A DNA stretch of 64,000 nucleotides, taken from NCBI RefSeq assembly GCF_901000735.1, contig NC_081542.1, positions 45,548,238 to 45,612,237 of the forward strand, read 5' to 3'. A program made the position numbers and the translations under genes. Within the stretch, counting starts at the first letter, position 1, and every line of letters begins with the position of its first letter. The notes below the pieces were generated by a model. It saw only the letters and a program-made list of their open reading frames with translations. It did no database searches and was not told the DNA's origin. This document shows positions 20,335 through 36,910 of this stretch, one piece after another. Source of the DNA: Corylus avellana. Lineage: Eukaryota > Streptophyta > Magnoliopsida > Fagales > Betulaceae.

Positions 20335-22852
20335 CACAACTTTTAAGTGTTAGTTTTTCATAATAAGAGTTGGTACGTAATTAACTAAAGTTGTCTGCAT
20401 AATATTGCGGCTCAATTATGTAAAGCAAAGTTTGTTAATAACTTTTTCTATTAGAATAATTGTATATCCACACAAAGACTATATCTATATATATATATAA
20501 ATGACAATGGTGAAGACGAACTTTATGGACAAACTATAAACACATACACAAGGGATTGCATAAATACATTGATGGCAGGTGCATGGTACCTCTTATAGAA
20601 CATAAAGAAGGAAAAACCACATACCTCTTGCGGGTTGGTGGTGAGAAAACAAATGCAAAGAATAGCTAGGGAAGTGAATTTTGAATCTCAAGTTTTAATT
20701 GTTGTTCGACATTTAATTTGAAGTTTGAGAAAGTCGTATACATCTCAACTCGCTGAGTCACACTTATATAGGCTCACGAGTGCACCGACAATATTAGCTA
20801 TATTGGGTCCCAAAGTTGTCTCTATTTCCTACCTTGAATTGTTCTAGAAGCAAATGGAGCACTTGGTAATCAAAAAGAAGAAGAAGAAGAAAAAAAAAAG
20901 CATTAGCGTCAAAGGAAATTGTTCCTCTAGCTTTACAATGGATCATGCCATTATCCACGGAAGGAATATGGGATTTCTAAGCTCAACACATTTGAATCAC
21001 AAGTGATCGATATGGATTAAGATTTGAAATTGTTTAAAGGCTTCAGGCCGAATTGGAATCTGATGTGCTTCTTGTAATCGAGGTGACCTTTATACTATAT
21101 CAAGTTGTTCGGGATATTGATACTTGGGGAATCTTTTAATGAGCATATAATATAACATGTTGATACACCACTTAACCCAAAAGTTTAATCGTATGGGTTT
21201 GGACCCAACCATGTTATATTAGCTACTCATACTTCTTATATTTCTTCAACGTATATAGCACTCTATCCTTTTTACACTCACACAAGTATACTTAACAAAA
21301 TTAAGGTGTAGAACCTGCTTCAGCCATGTGATGTAGAAAGGGTGACGCTTAAATATATGAGAAGGAATAAAGAGAAAGTGCTCAAGTAAATAGCCCACTT
21401 ATGTGAACTTTATCTTCATTTATCATATTTCTTAAAAGATCTTTACCATTGGTTCTTCCCACAGTCCGATTAATGAGCACAGTCTAGACAAAAGTTTGGG
21501 TTTAAGTATCTTTGTCCTTTCGCTATTATCTGTTTTGTAATGTCTCTCCATTAATACATAGATAAGGAATAAATATTCAGATCTTTAGTACATTTGAATC
21601 ACAATTCATATTGATTAAGATTTGGAAGTTTAAAGGCTTGTGGCGGAATCTGAATCTCACGTTTTTCTTGTCATCAAGGTAATCTTTATACGATATCAAG
21701 TTAAATTGTAGGATCATCTTTTAGCCATGTGATGTAGAAGGGTGATACTTGCCTCCAACCTCACAGGAAGGAATAAAGAAAAGAGTTTCCAAGTACATGA
21801 CTCACCCATGTAAACTCTATCTTGATTGCATATCTTTAAAAAGTACAAGACTGCTAAAAACATCTTTACCATTGCTTCCTCTTCCACAGTCCGATTATTG
21901 AGCATATGTAGACATTACAAAAATGCAGACATTGGAAAAGACATTGCAAAAATTAAATGTAGTTTCCCCCAAAAGTTATAACCAAGGCTATAATGTCATT
22001 TACCATATTGTGCTAAAAGGAATTGAAGTTGTTTATTATGGTAAGATTTAGGTAAGATCTCCATGTTGGTCTAATATAAAATTCACAATATTACATGCAT
22101 AAATAATTGATAGTTTGACGGGGAATATGATAAAAATTGTAGGGAAAATAAAAAAATGTCCTTGTTTTTTTAACTTTCTTAAAAATTACTCCATAAGCTT
22201 TTTTATTATTTTTTTATTATATATATATATATATAATCACTTCCTATGTTTAATTATGTTGATTGTCTTTGATCCACGTATTATTACATGTGTATATATA
22301 TCTGTAATCTCAGATTATTCAATAATATCAGAGAAGCATTTCATTCTCCAAACTACTCTGTTTTCAGTCGTCTTCTTCCTTCCTTGTTTTCTAGTTTCCT
22401 AACTGAGAACTTGACAGAGTTCATAAAGAAGTCGTTGAATTCTCCACGTGAAACAAAACAGGCCCCAACTGATTGCAGAATTAACAACCTAGAAAAACAG
22501 AGGTTAAAGTCACCTAAGGGAATCTCATGAACCCCACTGGTCATCTTGAATATTGCTCAACTGGATTGTTTTGTTCTCTTCAATGTCTTCGAAAGGCCGT
22601 GGAGAAAACACAGAGCGACACAAGAGAGTTTTGAGAAGGAGTTTGGGAGAGAGACTTGAGAAAGGAAGATAGAGAGGGGCTTGTGGAGAAGGAAAAGCTT
22701 CAAGAGAACTCAAGGGGTAAGCTTTTTATGATTCTTGAATGATTTGAATTAGAATTGTAAGAAAAAAATTGCCGCAGAGCAATTTATGATAAAACTGTTC
22801 CTACTACGTAAATCATATAATTAACAAGTCCAAAATCAAACTAACATACTAG
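20335..22852 (-). other. spacer between DUF4220 B and S-RLK R1 (inverted copy of 46476-49576)
   Basis: No gene is seen. It is the inverted counterpart of the spacer in copy C, with shared tracts such as the 'cgtgaaacaaaacaggcc' region near 22449 and the 'gggagagagacttgag' region near 22648. Compared with copy C it lacks the MITE-like block, about 270 bases near 47155-47427 and about 80 bases near 46830-46905. Poly-TA runs lie near 22220-22235 and 20494-20504. Confidence 0.7.
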
Positions 22853-27517
<4,665 letters not shown>

Positions 27518-28819
27518 AGTTTCAAAGCTGCTCGTTTGTGAGAATGCAGATTTTCAATTCCAGGAGGCAGGATTAAGAAGAAGAAGAAATAATAGGGATA
27601 TCTTACAGTCTGACTCAGGCCTTCTAGGAATCTCCTACAAATATCCACTTTCAACTAAAAAAATAAAAAGCTCAAATTATGGCTCATGACTTGCTAACAA
27701 ATAAACAAAAACCAAGACAACAATAAAATGAAGTAAGAAATAAGATTTATAGAAACAAGAACAGTTTCAAATTATTCAAATTTACTAAAAGGGGCAGATA
27801 TTTGCAATCTAAGAGAAGAGGCAAAGGTTCAAGTAGATGCAGATGGCAAATGAAGTGAACAGGATGTCAATAGGGCGGATATTAAGCAAAGAAGAGAAAA
27901 TACAAAAATGAGAAGTTTTTTTTTTTTGAGATTTTAACATCTGCCTCTTTTCCCACTTTTCATGCACTTTAAGAAGATACTTCACCTACTGCAACAATAC
28001 AAGTTATTCCAGTATCATGCCACAAGAACCCTAAGAAGCTCTTAAAACCAAAGAATCACTACAACCATGTAAAAAAAGTGTATGCGATGGTTTTAAAACT
28101 AGAGATGTGTCCCTTATTAACCTCAGAGTTACCTGTTGCCTCCTTCTCAGGGAATCTTGCTTAACTTCTCCTTTGTATTTGGTGCTTCTTGATACTGCAT
28201 GATGCAAAGCCTCTTCAATATCTATTGCGAAGACATTGCAGCTCCTTGACCAAGAGCATATCTAAATTTAAACGCCTTTTTGTATTCTATTGATTTTGTT
28301 GTCCATGCACTTGTAAGGTTTGTGTCCCACATTGAGAAAATATAACAAATAAAAATGGTTAATATACCTAAGTTGATCCAAGCCCATTACCTAAAGCTTT
28401 TGGGCTAGAAGTAGTGTCCTAATATGTATATTAATTTACTCTTGTTTGACTCTTCATGGTATTGCTCTCCCTAACAATTGGTATTAGAGCCCATGATTAG
28501 CTTCTGCTTGAGTGTATTGGTTTGATGCTCTCTTGGAGTATGCGTGACACTCTTGTGTGTGGGGAAGTTTGGTCAATGTAAAAGAGATTCACAAGTGAGG
28601 GGAGATTTGTTGTGCATGCACTTGTGAGGTTTGTGTCCCACATTGAGAAAATATAACAAATAAAAATGGTTAATATACTTAAGTAGACACAAGCCCATTG
28701 GCTTAAGCTTTTGGGCTAAAAGTGATGTCCTAATATTTATATTAATTTACTCTTGATATTTCTATCAAGAGTCTAATGCTTAGACTTTCTATCATTCAAA
28801 GATGCCCTTTTAGACTACA
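27518..28819 (-). other. 5' flank of R1 with a TRIM-like element
   Basis: No gene is seen. The flank matches 40508-41824 upstream of E in inverted orientation and runs into the gap. About 1 kb upstream lies a TRIM-like element (28297-28760): LTR1 28297-28476 (TGTTGTCCAT...CCCTAACA), primer site 'ttggtattagagccc' at 28478-28492, purine-rich 'gaggggagat', and LTR2 from 28608, which lacks its last 30 or so bases. Confidence 0.7.
28297..28760 (+). mobile_element. TRIM-like element, about 130-bp internal region
   Basis: Two direct repeats (28297-28476 and 28608 to about 28745) share the 'cccacattgagaaaatataac' type promoter segment and flank a tRNA-Met-like primer site and a purine tract. No coding is present. 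The inverted arm has it at about 40573-41037. Confidence 0.72.
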
Positions 28820-28919
28820 NNNNNNNNNNNNNNNNNNNNNNNNNNNNNNNNNNNNNNNNNNNNNNNNNNNNNNNNNNNNNNNNNNNNNNNNNNNNNNNNN
28901 NNNNNNNNNNNNNNNNNNN
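28820..28919. other. assembly gap (100 N) at the inner end of the inverted-repeat arm
   Basis: The left flank 'tagactaca' corresponds to 'tgtagtcta' at 40508 in the other arm, so the arm boundary lies in or at this gap. Confidence 0.99.
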
Positions 28920-29044
28920 TGAACTGACCTTCTTTCAGGTAACAACAATGCCGCAATCCCAAATAATGCAACTGCAATTACTATATTTCCTTTAGAGCCC
29001 GATCGATATATCAAGGTTCTCCATAATCTAATTCTTCTTGCCAT
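28920..29044 (-). CDS. N-terminal fragment of an unrecognised small membrane protein (doubtful)
   Basis: The minus-strand frame from ATG 29044 reads MARRIRLWRTLIYRSGSKG followed by a hydrophobic stretch (NIVIAVALFGIAALLLP), then runs into the gap. I do not recognise it. The single predicted membrane segment and basic N-terminus look protein-like, but 41 codons are too few to be sure. A TTTCAGG on the + strand beside the gap is compatible with either strand. Confidence 0.25.
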
Positions 29045-29345
29045 AGTGATCTATTGTTATGTTGCCTTAGAAGTAATGTGTCTAAAAATAGCATTGACTC
29101 AAATTCTCTTAGAGACCTTACACTTTTATGCAATAGTCTTTCAGTATCACAAAGTGCATAGTTTTGCATAAGAAACTACAATAGCTAGTTTTATTTAAAA
29201 GCTGCACCAGAAGTACTAAGCTGTTATACTAACTCAGGCATTGCTAGGGAAAATTCAATTATTTTCAATTGGTGTACAACTTTGAGCATCCAATTCTTGT
29301 ACGGTCATAAGAAACTACAATAGCTAGTTTAATTTAAAAGCTGCA

Positions 29346-30236
29346 CGATAGCTAATGATTGTCAACGATTGTGCACGATATTATGAATTAAAAAAAAAAA
29401 AAAAAATCAATTTGTTTTGATGAATACTTACCCAGGCGTATTCTAATATAGAACCACATAAACCTTAGTGGTTAACTCCCTCTCTTCATCTCTTTGATAC
29501 ACCTCGGTTTTAAACTCCACCAAAACAATTGTCAAAAAACCATAAAGCACGGAAATAAACACAACCTAGACTAAACCCATATGTGATATTCTTATATAGA
29601 ACCACATAAATCATACGCTATTACTTAAAAAAACTCTCTCTTGATATCTTTCATACACTTCTGTTTCAAACAATCCCCGCCAAAAAATAAAAAATAAAAC
29701 ACATAAATAAACACTACAAAAAAAGAAATCAATTTTTTATTATTTTTTTATTTTATTTTATTTTTTATTTATAAAACCTTACTCAGACAAAAGCTGTCAC
29801 TTCTCTTTCTCTTCCTTTCACCGTGGGTGGCCTTATAAAGAAAGAGTATACATGAAACTACTTTCATTGTGAACGATTGTGCACGATATTATGAAATTTT
29901 TTTTAAAAAAAAAATCAATTTTTTTTTTTTTTTTTATGAATCCTTACCAGACGTATTCTTATATAGAACGCCTAATAAAGAAAGGGTATATATATATGAA
30001 ACTACTTTGATTGTGAACGATGGTGCACCATATTATAAATTAAAAAGAAAAAGAAAAAGAAAAAGAAAAAAGAAATCAATTTGTTTTGATGAATACTTAC
30101 CCAGGTGTATTCTTACATAGAACCACAAACAATTGTGGTTAACCCTCTCTCTTGATTTTTTTGATACACCTCGGTTTCAAACAAAACCCACCAAAACAAT
30201 TGTCAAAAAACCATTAAGCACGGAAATAAACACCCA
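29346..30236. repeat. cluster of 3-4 degenerate direct repeats
   Basis: The unit begins near 'gattgtgcacgatattatga', passes an A- or T-rich run and 'gatgaatacttacccagg', and continues to 'tatagaaccacat' and 'tttgatacacctcggttt'. Copies start near 29364, 29874 and 30013, with a partial copy near 29580. No coding is seen. An AAAAAG microsatellite lies at about 30042-30070. Confidence 0.6.
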
Positions 30237-30830
30237 CTACAAAAAAATAACTATTTTCTGACGTGGCAAACAGTACATAAGCCGCTGAGAAACAGAACAA
30301 AGCTCCATCTTGAGGTCCTCCAGCACATGACCCATCCTGCTTTTGTCCTCCACACCATGGTTCACCGCATCCACAACTACTTTAGCATCCCCTTCAAAAT
30401 GGACCTTTGAGAGCCCCAATTCTTTGCACCATTGTATTGCCATCAATGCCGCAATAGCTTCCGCCACCATAGGGGCAGGACATCCCAGACGATTCATGCA
30501 TCTGGCCGCTACCATCTTCCCCGTATAATCTCGGACCACCACCGCACACCCATCATACCCGGCTCAGCCGCTAGTGATGCGTCCCAATTCGCCTTTACCC
30601 AGCCCTGTAGAGGAGCTATCCAGCGTATTGGAGTCGACTCCACATTTGTGATCAGAGGCGACTCCCGCACTTGCTGTGCATGCTGAAATTCTGTGATCGC
30701 CCAGAGCGTCGTCTGTAGCAAGGTGTGTGGGGAAGACATCAGCCCCCCAAACACCACTTCATTTCTCCTCAACCAGATTCGTCGAGCAACCCAGCAAACT
30801 GCACAATTTCCTCCTGATCACATTTATTAA
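30237..30830 (-). pseudogene. LINE-type RNase H (RVT_3) remnant
   Basis: On the minus strand, pieces of the plant LINE-associated RNase H domain appear in order: IWLRRNEVVFGG, then WVKANWDASLAAEPGMMGV, then a frameshift to VVRDYTGKMVAARCMN...AEAIAALMAIQWCKELG and VHFEGDAKVVVDAVN. The Asp of NWDA and the Glu of AEA match the usual active-site positions. The frame is broken near 30530-30545 and no reverse transcriptase is seen upstream in this window. It begins beside a CACTACAAAAAA motif at 30236. Confidence 0.75.
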
Positions 30831-31797
30831 AGAGCCTATTCAACGTATTAAACTCATTGTATTCCTCACATGAATTAATTTAGTTAATTTAATGGCGTTA
30901 GAGCATTCTTAATGGAAGAGCCAAATGTTATTTTTATCTAAAATATCTCTTCAAATGTTTAAAAAAACCCTATATTGGATTAGCCACAAAAAAAAATGTA
31001 AAATAAATATTTGATTAGAAGAGCTAAAAGAAAAGCTAAATGTAGCAGCACTTTTTGAGCTATTTTATTTTTCATTGTTTCTCTCACCTGTTTTCTCCTT
31101 TTCCCAAATATTTTTCATACTTTTTCTCTGCATGTTCTTTTTTTTCCAAATTTTTTTTCCATTTTTCCTCTCATATGTTCTTTTTTTTCCCAAAACTTTT
31201 ATTACTTTTAATAATATTTTAATAAAATAGATAGAAATATGACTAATCGGATGTAGAGACATTTAAAAAAAGCTTAGTTAAACTAGATAAAAGTGAGTTT
31301 TGAAGAGCTTTTTTACATAAAAATATGGCTCCTCCATTGGGAATGCTCTTAGAGGACCGGTTTTTAACTTAAAGGACCGGTTCAATGTTTAAAAATTAAA
31401 TAACCATAATTATCTTACATTAAATATAGTCACTTAATAATAAAATTCATGTAAGGAAACGATTTGAAATAAACTCTTGGAATAATAAAACCACTTAAAC
31501 CTATATGGAAAACTATTAAACCATATTAAAAATAAGAGAAACACTTATAAACGGTTAATAGAGAGAGTTAAGAAGACACTTAAAATTTTTTTAAAAATTA
31601 AAATGGGTTATGCTTTTAAAAAGTATGAGTTTAGGACACGTGTCATAATTCAAGGCTCTCTCTGAGCCAAAACTCGGCTTTTATATATATATATATATAT
31701 ATATATGAAAAAAAAAAAAAAAACCGGTTATGCTTTTAAAAAGTATGAGTTCAGGACAAGTGTCGCAATTTTAGGCTCTCTCTGAGCTAAAACTCGG

Positions 31798-31831
<34 letters not shown>

Positions 31832-32909
31832 CAACTACTGATTAATTAATTATAGATTTGCACCGGAGTTCTTTGCTGGGCTTGAGTGTTAAACCTTAAA
31901 ATCTTGCAGGTGGAAGTTAGAAGATATGCATTAACAGATGGCGACCAGTAGTAAGCTACGGCCTTAGTGGTTGAATATCTCGATCGATAATGGCAGACCA
32001 TTTCAAGTGGGGTTAGAACTTTGCCCGCATCGCACTCACAATATACAAGAAAAAAATAAAAATCAGATTTTCTTGCTCTGTTTATCTAATCTGTTTTCTG
32101 CAGAAAATTGCAACAACATATTTTGTTTCAATAAGAACTGATTTGCTTTAGTTTCCATATACTTGCTGGAATATCCAGGGCAACAATGCAAACTAAATCA
32201 TTCAAATTGAAAATTGAGAAACCAAATATCATCACAACTCTTGAGCGACAGATGCAATTCAAATAAGCCGAAGGAAGATTCTGGCAATAGTGATGGTGGC
32301 TTCTCGAGTTTGGATAGTGTGGAGGCTTCGTGGCCAGAGAGTGTGGATGTTTCGTGGCCAGAGGTTGGGTAAGAAGGCTCGTGGCCGAAGATTGGGGTTG
32401 GGTTTGAATGGGTTCAGGGTATCAAGCTTAGGGTTTGAATGGAGATTGGGGAAGCATCGTGGCCGGAGATTGGGGTTGGCTTCGAATGGGTTTGGGGTTT
32501 CTGTTAGGATTAGGGTTGGGTTCGAATGGATTTTGGGTTTCTATTAGGTTGGCGTGGAAGAACAATGGAAGCTGGAAGGGGTCCGTTTAATCTATTTTCC
32601 TAGTATTTTAATCTATTATTTGTAAAAAAAAAAAAAATTATTACGTGGCAAATGTGTAAATTCAGTCACATTTGATGATTTGGTAATTAGGACACGTGTA
32701 AAAATGTAATTGGTCCCTATGTCAGTGACGTGGATTTCCGTCAAGTCTACTAACGGCAAATGAATGGAAGGACCATCTCGGCTTTTAAGCAAACCAAAGG
32801 GACCATCTATGACAAAAAGTAAACCATAGGGATCAAAAAATAAAGATGTTAAACCCTAGGGGTGAATAAGTTTACTTTGGGGGTGGCCCGGAAGCTCCCA
32901 AGGGCCAAA
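30831..32909. other. AT-rich intergenic region with repeated TA tracts
   Basis: No gene is supported. Two copies of a unit running 'ggttatgcttttaaaaagta' to 'aaaactcggctt' followed by a (TA)n tract lie at about 31605-31707 and 31725-31828, and a third lies at 33117-33220. At 32300-32560 a GTGGCC/TTGGGGTTGGG-rich stretch has short internal repeats. From about 32640 a low-complexity, MITE-like segment (with 'gtcagtgacgtgg') runs to the gap. Confidence 0.6.
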
Positions 32910-32981
32910 NNNNNNNNNNNNNNNNNNNNNNNNNNNNNNNNNNNNNNNNNNNNNNNNNNNNNNNNNNNNNNNNNNNNNNNN
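32910..32981. other. assembly gap (72 N)
   Basis: Seventy-two unknown bases. The size differs from the three 100-base gaps, so it is probably an estimated length. Confidence 0.99.
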
Positions 32982-33798
32982 ATATATAATATTTTATTAT
33001 TATTTTTTATTAATGGAACAGATATCCTATTTATAGCCTCAGGATTCCTGACCATTAACTGGGTTAATAGAGAGAGTTAAGAAGACACTTAAAAAAAAAA
33101 AAAAAAAAAAAAAACCGGTTATGCTTTTTTAAAGTATAAGTTCATGACACGTGTCGTAATTCTAAGCTCTCTTTGAACCAAAACTCGGCTTTTATATATA
33201 TATATATATATATAGATATATAGATTAGATTCATATCTTGATTTCACGTTCCATGAACTTGAACCACATTCATGATTTCATGGTGAAGTGGACAATCGAA
33301 GCGTCCAAATATTTCAAGCCGTATCCAAAAGTGCAGGGTTTTTTTTTTGTTAAGGAAAAGAGAAAATTTATATTAGAAAATTATCTCAAGCACATCGCTC
33401 ACCTTCATAAGAGCATATTTATATACGATGGGGAGTTTTCTCAATAAGAACAGGGAGATGCTACGTACAATGCATTCTCAAGATCATCTCTTCACCGTCT
33501 CTCTTAAAAGCATCTCAATTTTTTTCAGAAAAAAAAGTAAAGAGAGAAGAGATGGTAGGGAGATGGTTTGTAGAATGCAAAAAAGCATTCCTCATAAGAA
33601 CATATTCTGCCATAATGCTTCTATGGGCCCACCGTTAGTTTTGAATGACACAAAGTTGTAAGAATTGACAAAAAAAAACGCGTTTGATAGAAACATCTGT
33701 CGAAGAAAAAGTATGAGGATGAGAAGCAAGAAATCAATAATGCTCCTCGCTCCTGCCATCCAAAATCTGTATTCTCACAAGCAAGAAGCGTTGAACCT
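32982..33798 (+). other. 5' flank of S-RLK D
   Basis: This contains the third copy of the 'actcggctt' + (TA)n repeat (33061-33220), preceded by 'gggttaatagagagagttaa', which also occurs at about 31555. From about 33757 the sequence resembles the leader of the other S-RLKs ('caaaatctgtattctcaca'). Confidence 0.6.
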
Positions 33799-36288
33799 AT
33801 GGAACTTGTTCGAAACACCAACTTTTCTGCTCTTCTTGTCTTGCTATCTTGCTTTTGTTTACAGTTTGGCTCTGCCACAGACACCATCACAGCAGCTAAA
33901 TTCATCAACGACTCTGAAACCATCATCTCCAATAGCGGTGACTTCAAACTGGGATTTTTCAGCCCCCCAAATTCTACCGATCGGTATGTTGGGATATGGT
34001 ATGCTGAAATTTCTGTGTTCACTGTCGCATGGGTTGCTAACAGAAACAATCCCCTCACGAATTCCTCTGGAATTCTTACCATATCCGAAGATGGCAATCT
34101 GGTAGTGTTAGATGGGCAAAAGAAGGTGCTTTGGTCTTCAAATTTAACAAATTCTGTCGTCAATTCGAGTGCTCAGCTTTTAGATTCTGGAAATCTTGTC
34201 TTGCAAGGAAACACTACAGGGACATTCTTATGGGAGAGTTTCCAACATCCTTCTAATACATTCATCGAAAAGATGAAAATTAGTACGGATGTTAGAACGG
34301 GTAAGAAAGTGCAGCTGACATCATGGAAAAGCCCTTCTGATCCATCCACTGGAAACTTCTCTGCCGGTATTGATGTTCGTAATCTTCCGGAACTTTTTAT
34401 TTGGAATGGTAGTAGACTATATTGGCGGAGTGGTCCATGGAATGGCCAAGTCTTTATCGGAATACCGAACATGTATTCTGTATATCGTGATGGATTTAGT
34501 CTTGTAGACGATAAAGAAGGAACATTCTATTTATCTTTTAGCTTTTCGAACGACTCTTTCCCATATACTTATGTCTTGAATGAGCAAGGAAATCTACTTG
34601 AAGCATATTCCAACAACAGTGGGGTGGATTGGGAGGTCACGTGGTCATCTTTTAAGACTGAGTGCGATGTTTATGGCAAGTGTGGGGCATTTGGAAGCTG
34701 TAATTCACAGAATACACCAATTTGCAGCTGTTTGCCGGGGTTTGAGCCAAAGAACACAGAAGAATGGAATAGAGGAAATTGGACAAGTGGATGTGTGAGG
34801 AGGACACCCTTGCAGTGTGAGAAGGTGAACAATGGCAGTGATGGGGGCAAAAAAGATGGATTTTTGAAACTGACGATGATGAAAGTACCAGACTTTGAAG
34901 AATATTCGTCATATGCTCGTGAAGAAAAATGTAAAAGCCTATGCTTGGAGAATTGTTCTTGTATTGCTTACGCATTTGATTCTGGCATTGGCTGTATGCC
35001 GTGGGCAAGAAGCTTAATTGACGTTCAGAAATTCCCGAGTGGCGGAATTGATCTTTATGTTCGTTTGGCCTATTCAGAACTTGGTGAGTTGTTTCTGTTT
35101 TCTGCCAAAATTTATCTTATGCTTTAAATCATCCGATGCTGGTGCATTTGTTAGGCTACTTTTATGTTAAAAAATAGATAAAATTGTATTTCAAACAAAC
35201 CCAATTCACCCCCCAACTTGTCGAGCTTAGGAAGTCCTTCTAAAAGATAATTCTGTTTTACCCAAAAAAAAAAGGTACATATTCTCTAGCCTATTTGGGA
35301 TGAATTAATTAGATGTTTTCTTTGATTTACAGATAAAGAGGGAAATGTGAAAGTAATCGTAACAGTCACAGTGATCATAGGAGTAATATTCACTGGCATC
35401 TGCATTTACTTATTCCGGCGTTGGATGGCTAACCAAAAGGGTAATATGCACATTCCTCTATGTAGCAAGGACCCTCTTGATCCTCTCTCTTCTCTTCTCT
35501 CTTCTTTGTATGCACATTCCTATTAGCTCAGTGCACGAAGAAAAGTTACGACATTTCCCTACATAGAGATTGCTAACTACTACTGTATAAACACCCAGCA
35601 AGGAAGAAGAAAACGAAGGAGATTTTATTGTTGAGCATGGGTGAAGACAAGCATGGAGACAACGTTAACCAAGCTAAACTCGAAGAGTTACCAATATTCA
35701 ATCTTCGGGAGTTGGCAAGTGCAACAAATAGCTTCCATCAATCAAATAAGCTCGGGCAGGGTGGATTTGGTCCCGTATACAGGGTAATGGTTAATCTTGT
35801 CAAGGGTTATTGCCTAACAATTTGAATATGTAGTCAAGTTGTTTGTTTACAGGGAAAACTGTTAGATGGACAAGAAATTGCAGTAAAAAGACTTTCAAAA
35901 GCATCTGGACAAGGGCTAGAAGAATTTATGAATGAGGTGGTGGTGATATCTAAACTCCAACATCGGAATCTCGTTAGACTCCTTGGTTGCTGTATTGAAG
36001 GGGAAGAAAAGATGCTGGTCTATGAATACATGCCAAACAAAAGTTTGGACGCATTTGTCTTTGGTTAGTTCCTGTTGATGGCCTTTGTTTGGAATTTCTA
36101 ATATTACAATCTAAAATTACTTACATGGAGAGACAAAAATGGAATGATATTCTAGGCTGTTGTATCATAGTGGTAAATGCTTACCTTTCTTATGTGACTT
36201 CACCAAATTTACTTCTATTTCAAACATGATCGAAGTTCACCTTACAAGTTGAATCTGACTGCACTTTCATTTTTTTTTTTTGGTTTGA

Positions 36289-36537
<249 letters not shown>

Positions 36538-36910
36538 TAGTAAGTACCTTTGTTTTCTAAATTAGCTAAGATAATAACCCTAATGTTTGTGATAACAAGA
36601 TTCAATGTCTTATTGTTAAAATTCAGTGGTTACATGTCTCCTGAATATGCAATGGAAGGTCGATTTTCTGAGAAATCAGATGTCTTCAGCTTTGGAGTGT
36701 TGTTACTTGAGATAATTAGTGGAAGAAGAAATTCTAGCTTTTATGATGATAAGCAGGCCATGAGCCTTCTAGGATTTGTAAGTCTTCCTTATATCATTGC
36801 CTCATTTTTTAAGAACTTCAATTGCATGTTTCTTATGAGTTTTAGTATTGATGCTAAGAATTTCAATCCTGTTTTCATGTTTTCAGGCATGGAAAATGTG
36901 GAATGCAGAC

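Noticed and set aside
32290..32547. Open frame of 85 codons rich in Arg, Gly and Leu
   Set aside because: It arises from short degenerate GTGGCC/TTGGGGTTGG repeats, shows no domain and has no paralogue in the other copies.
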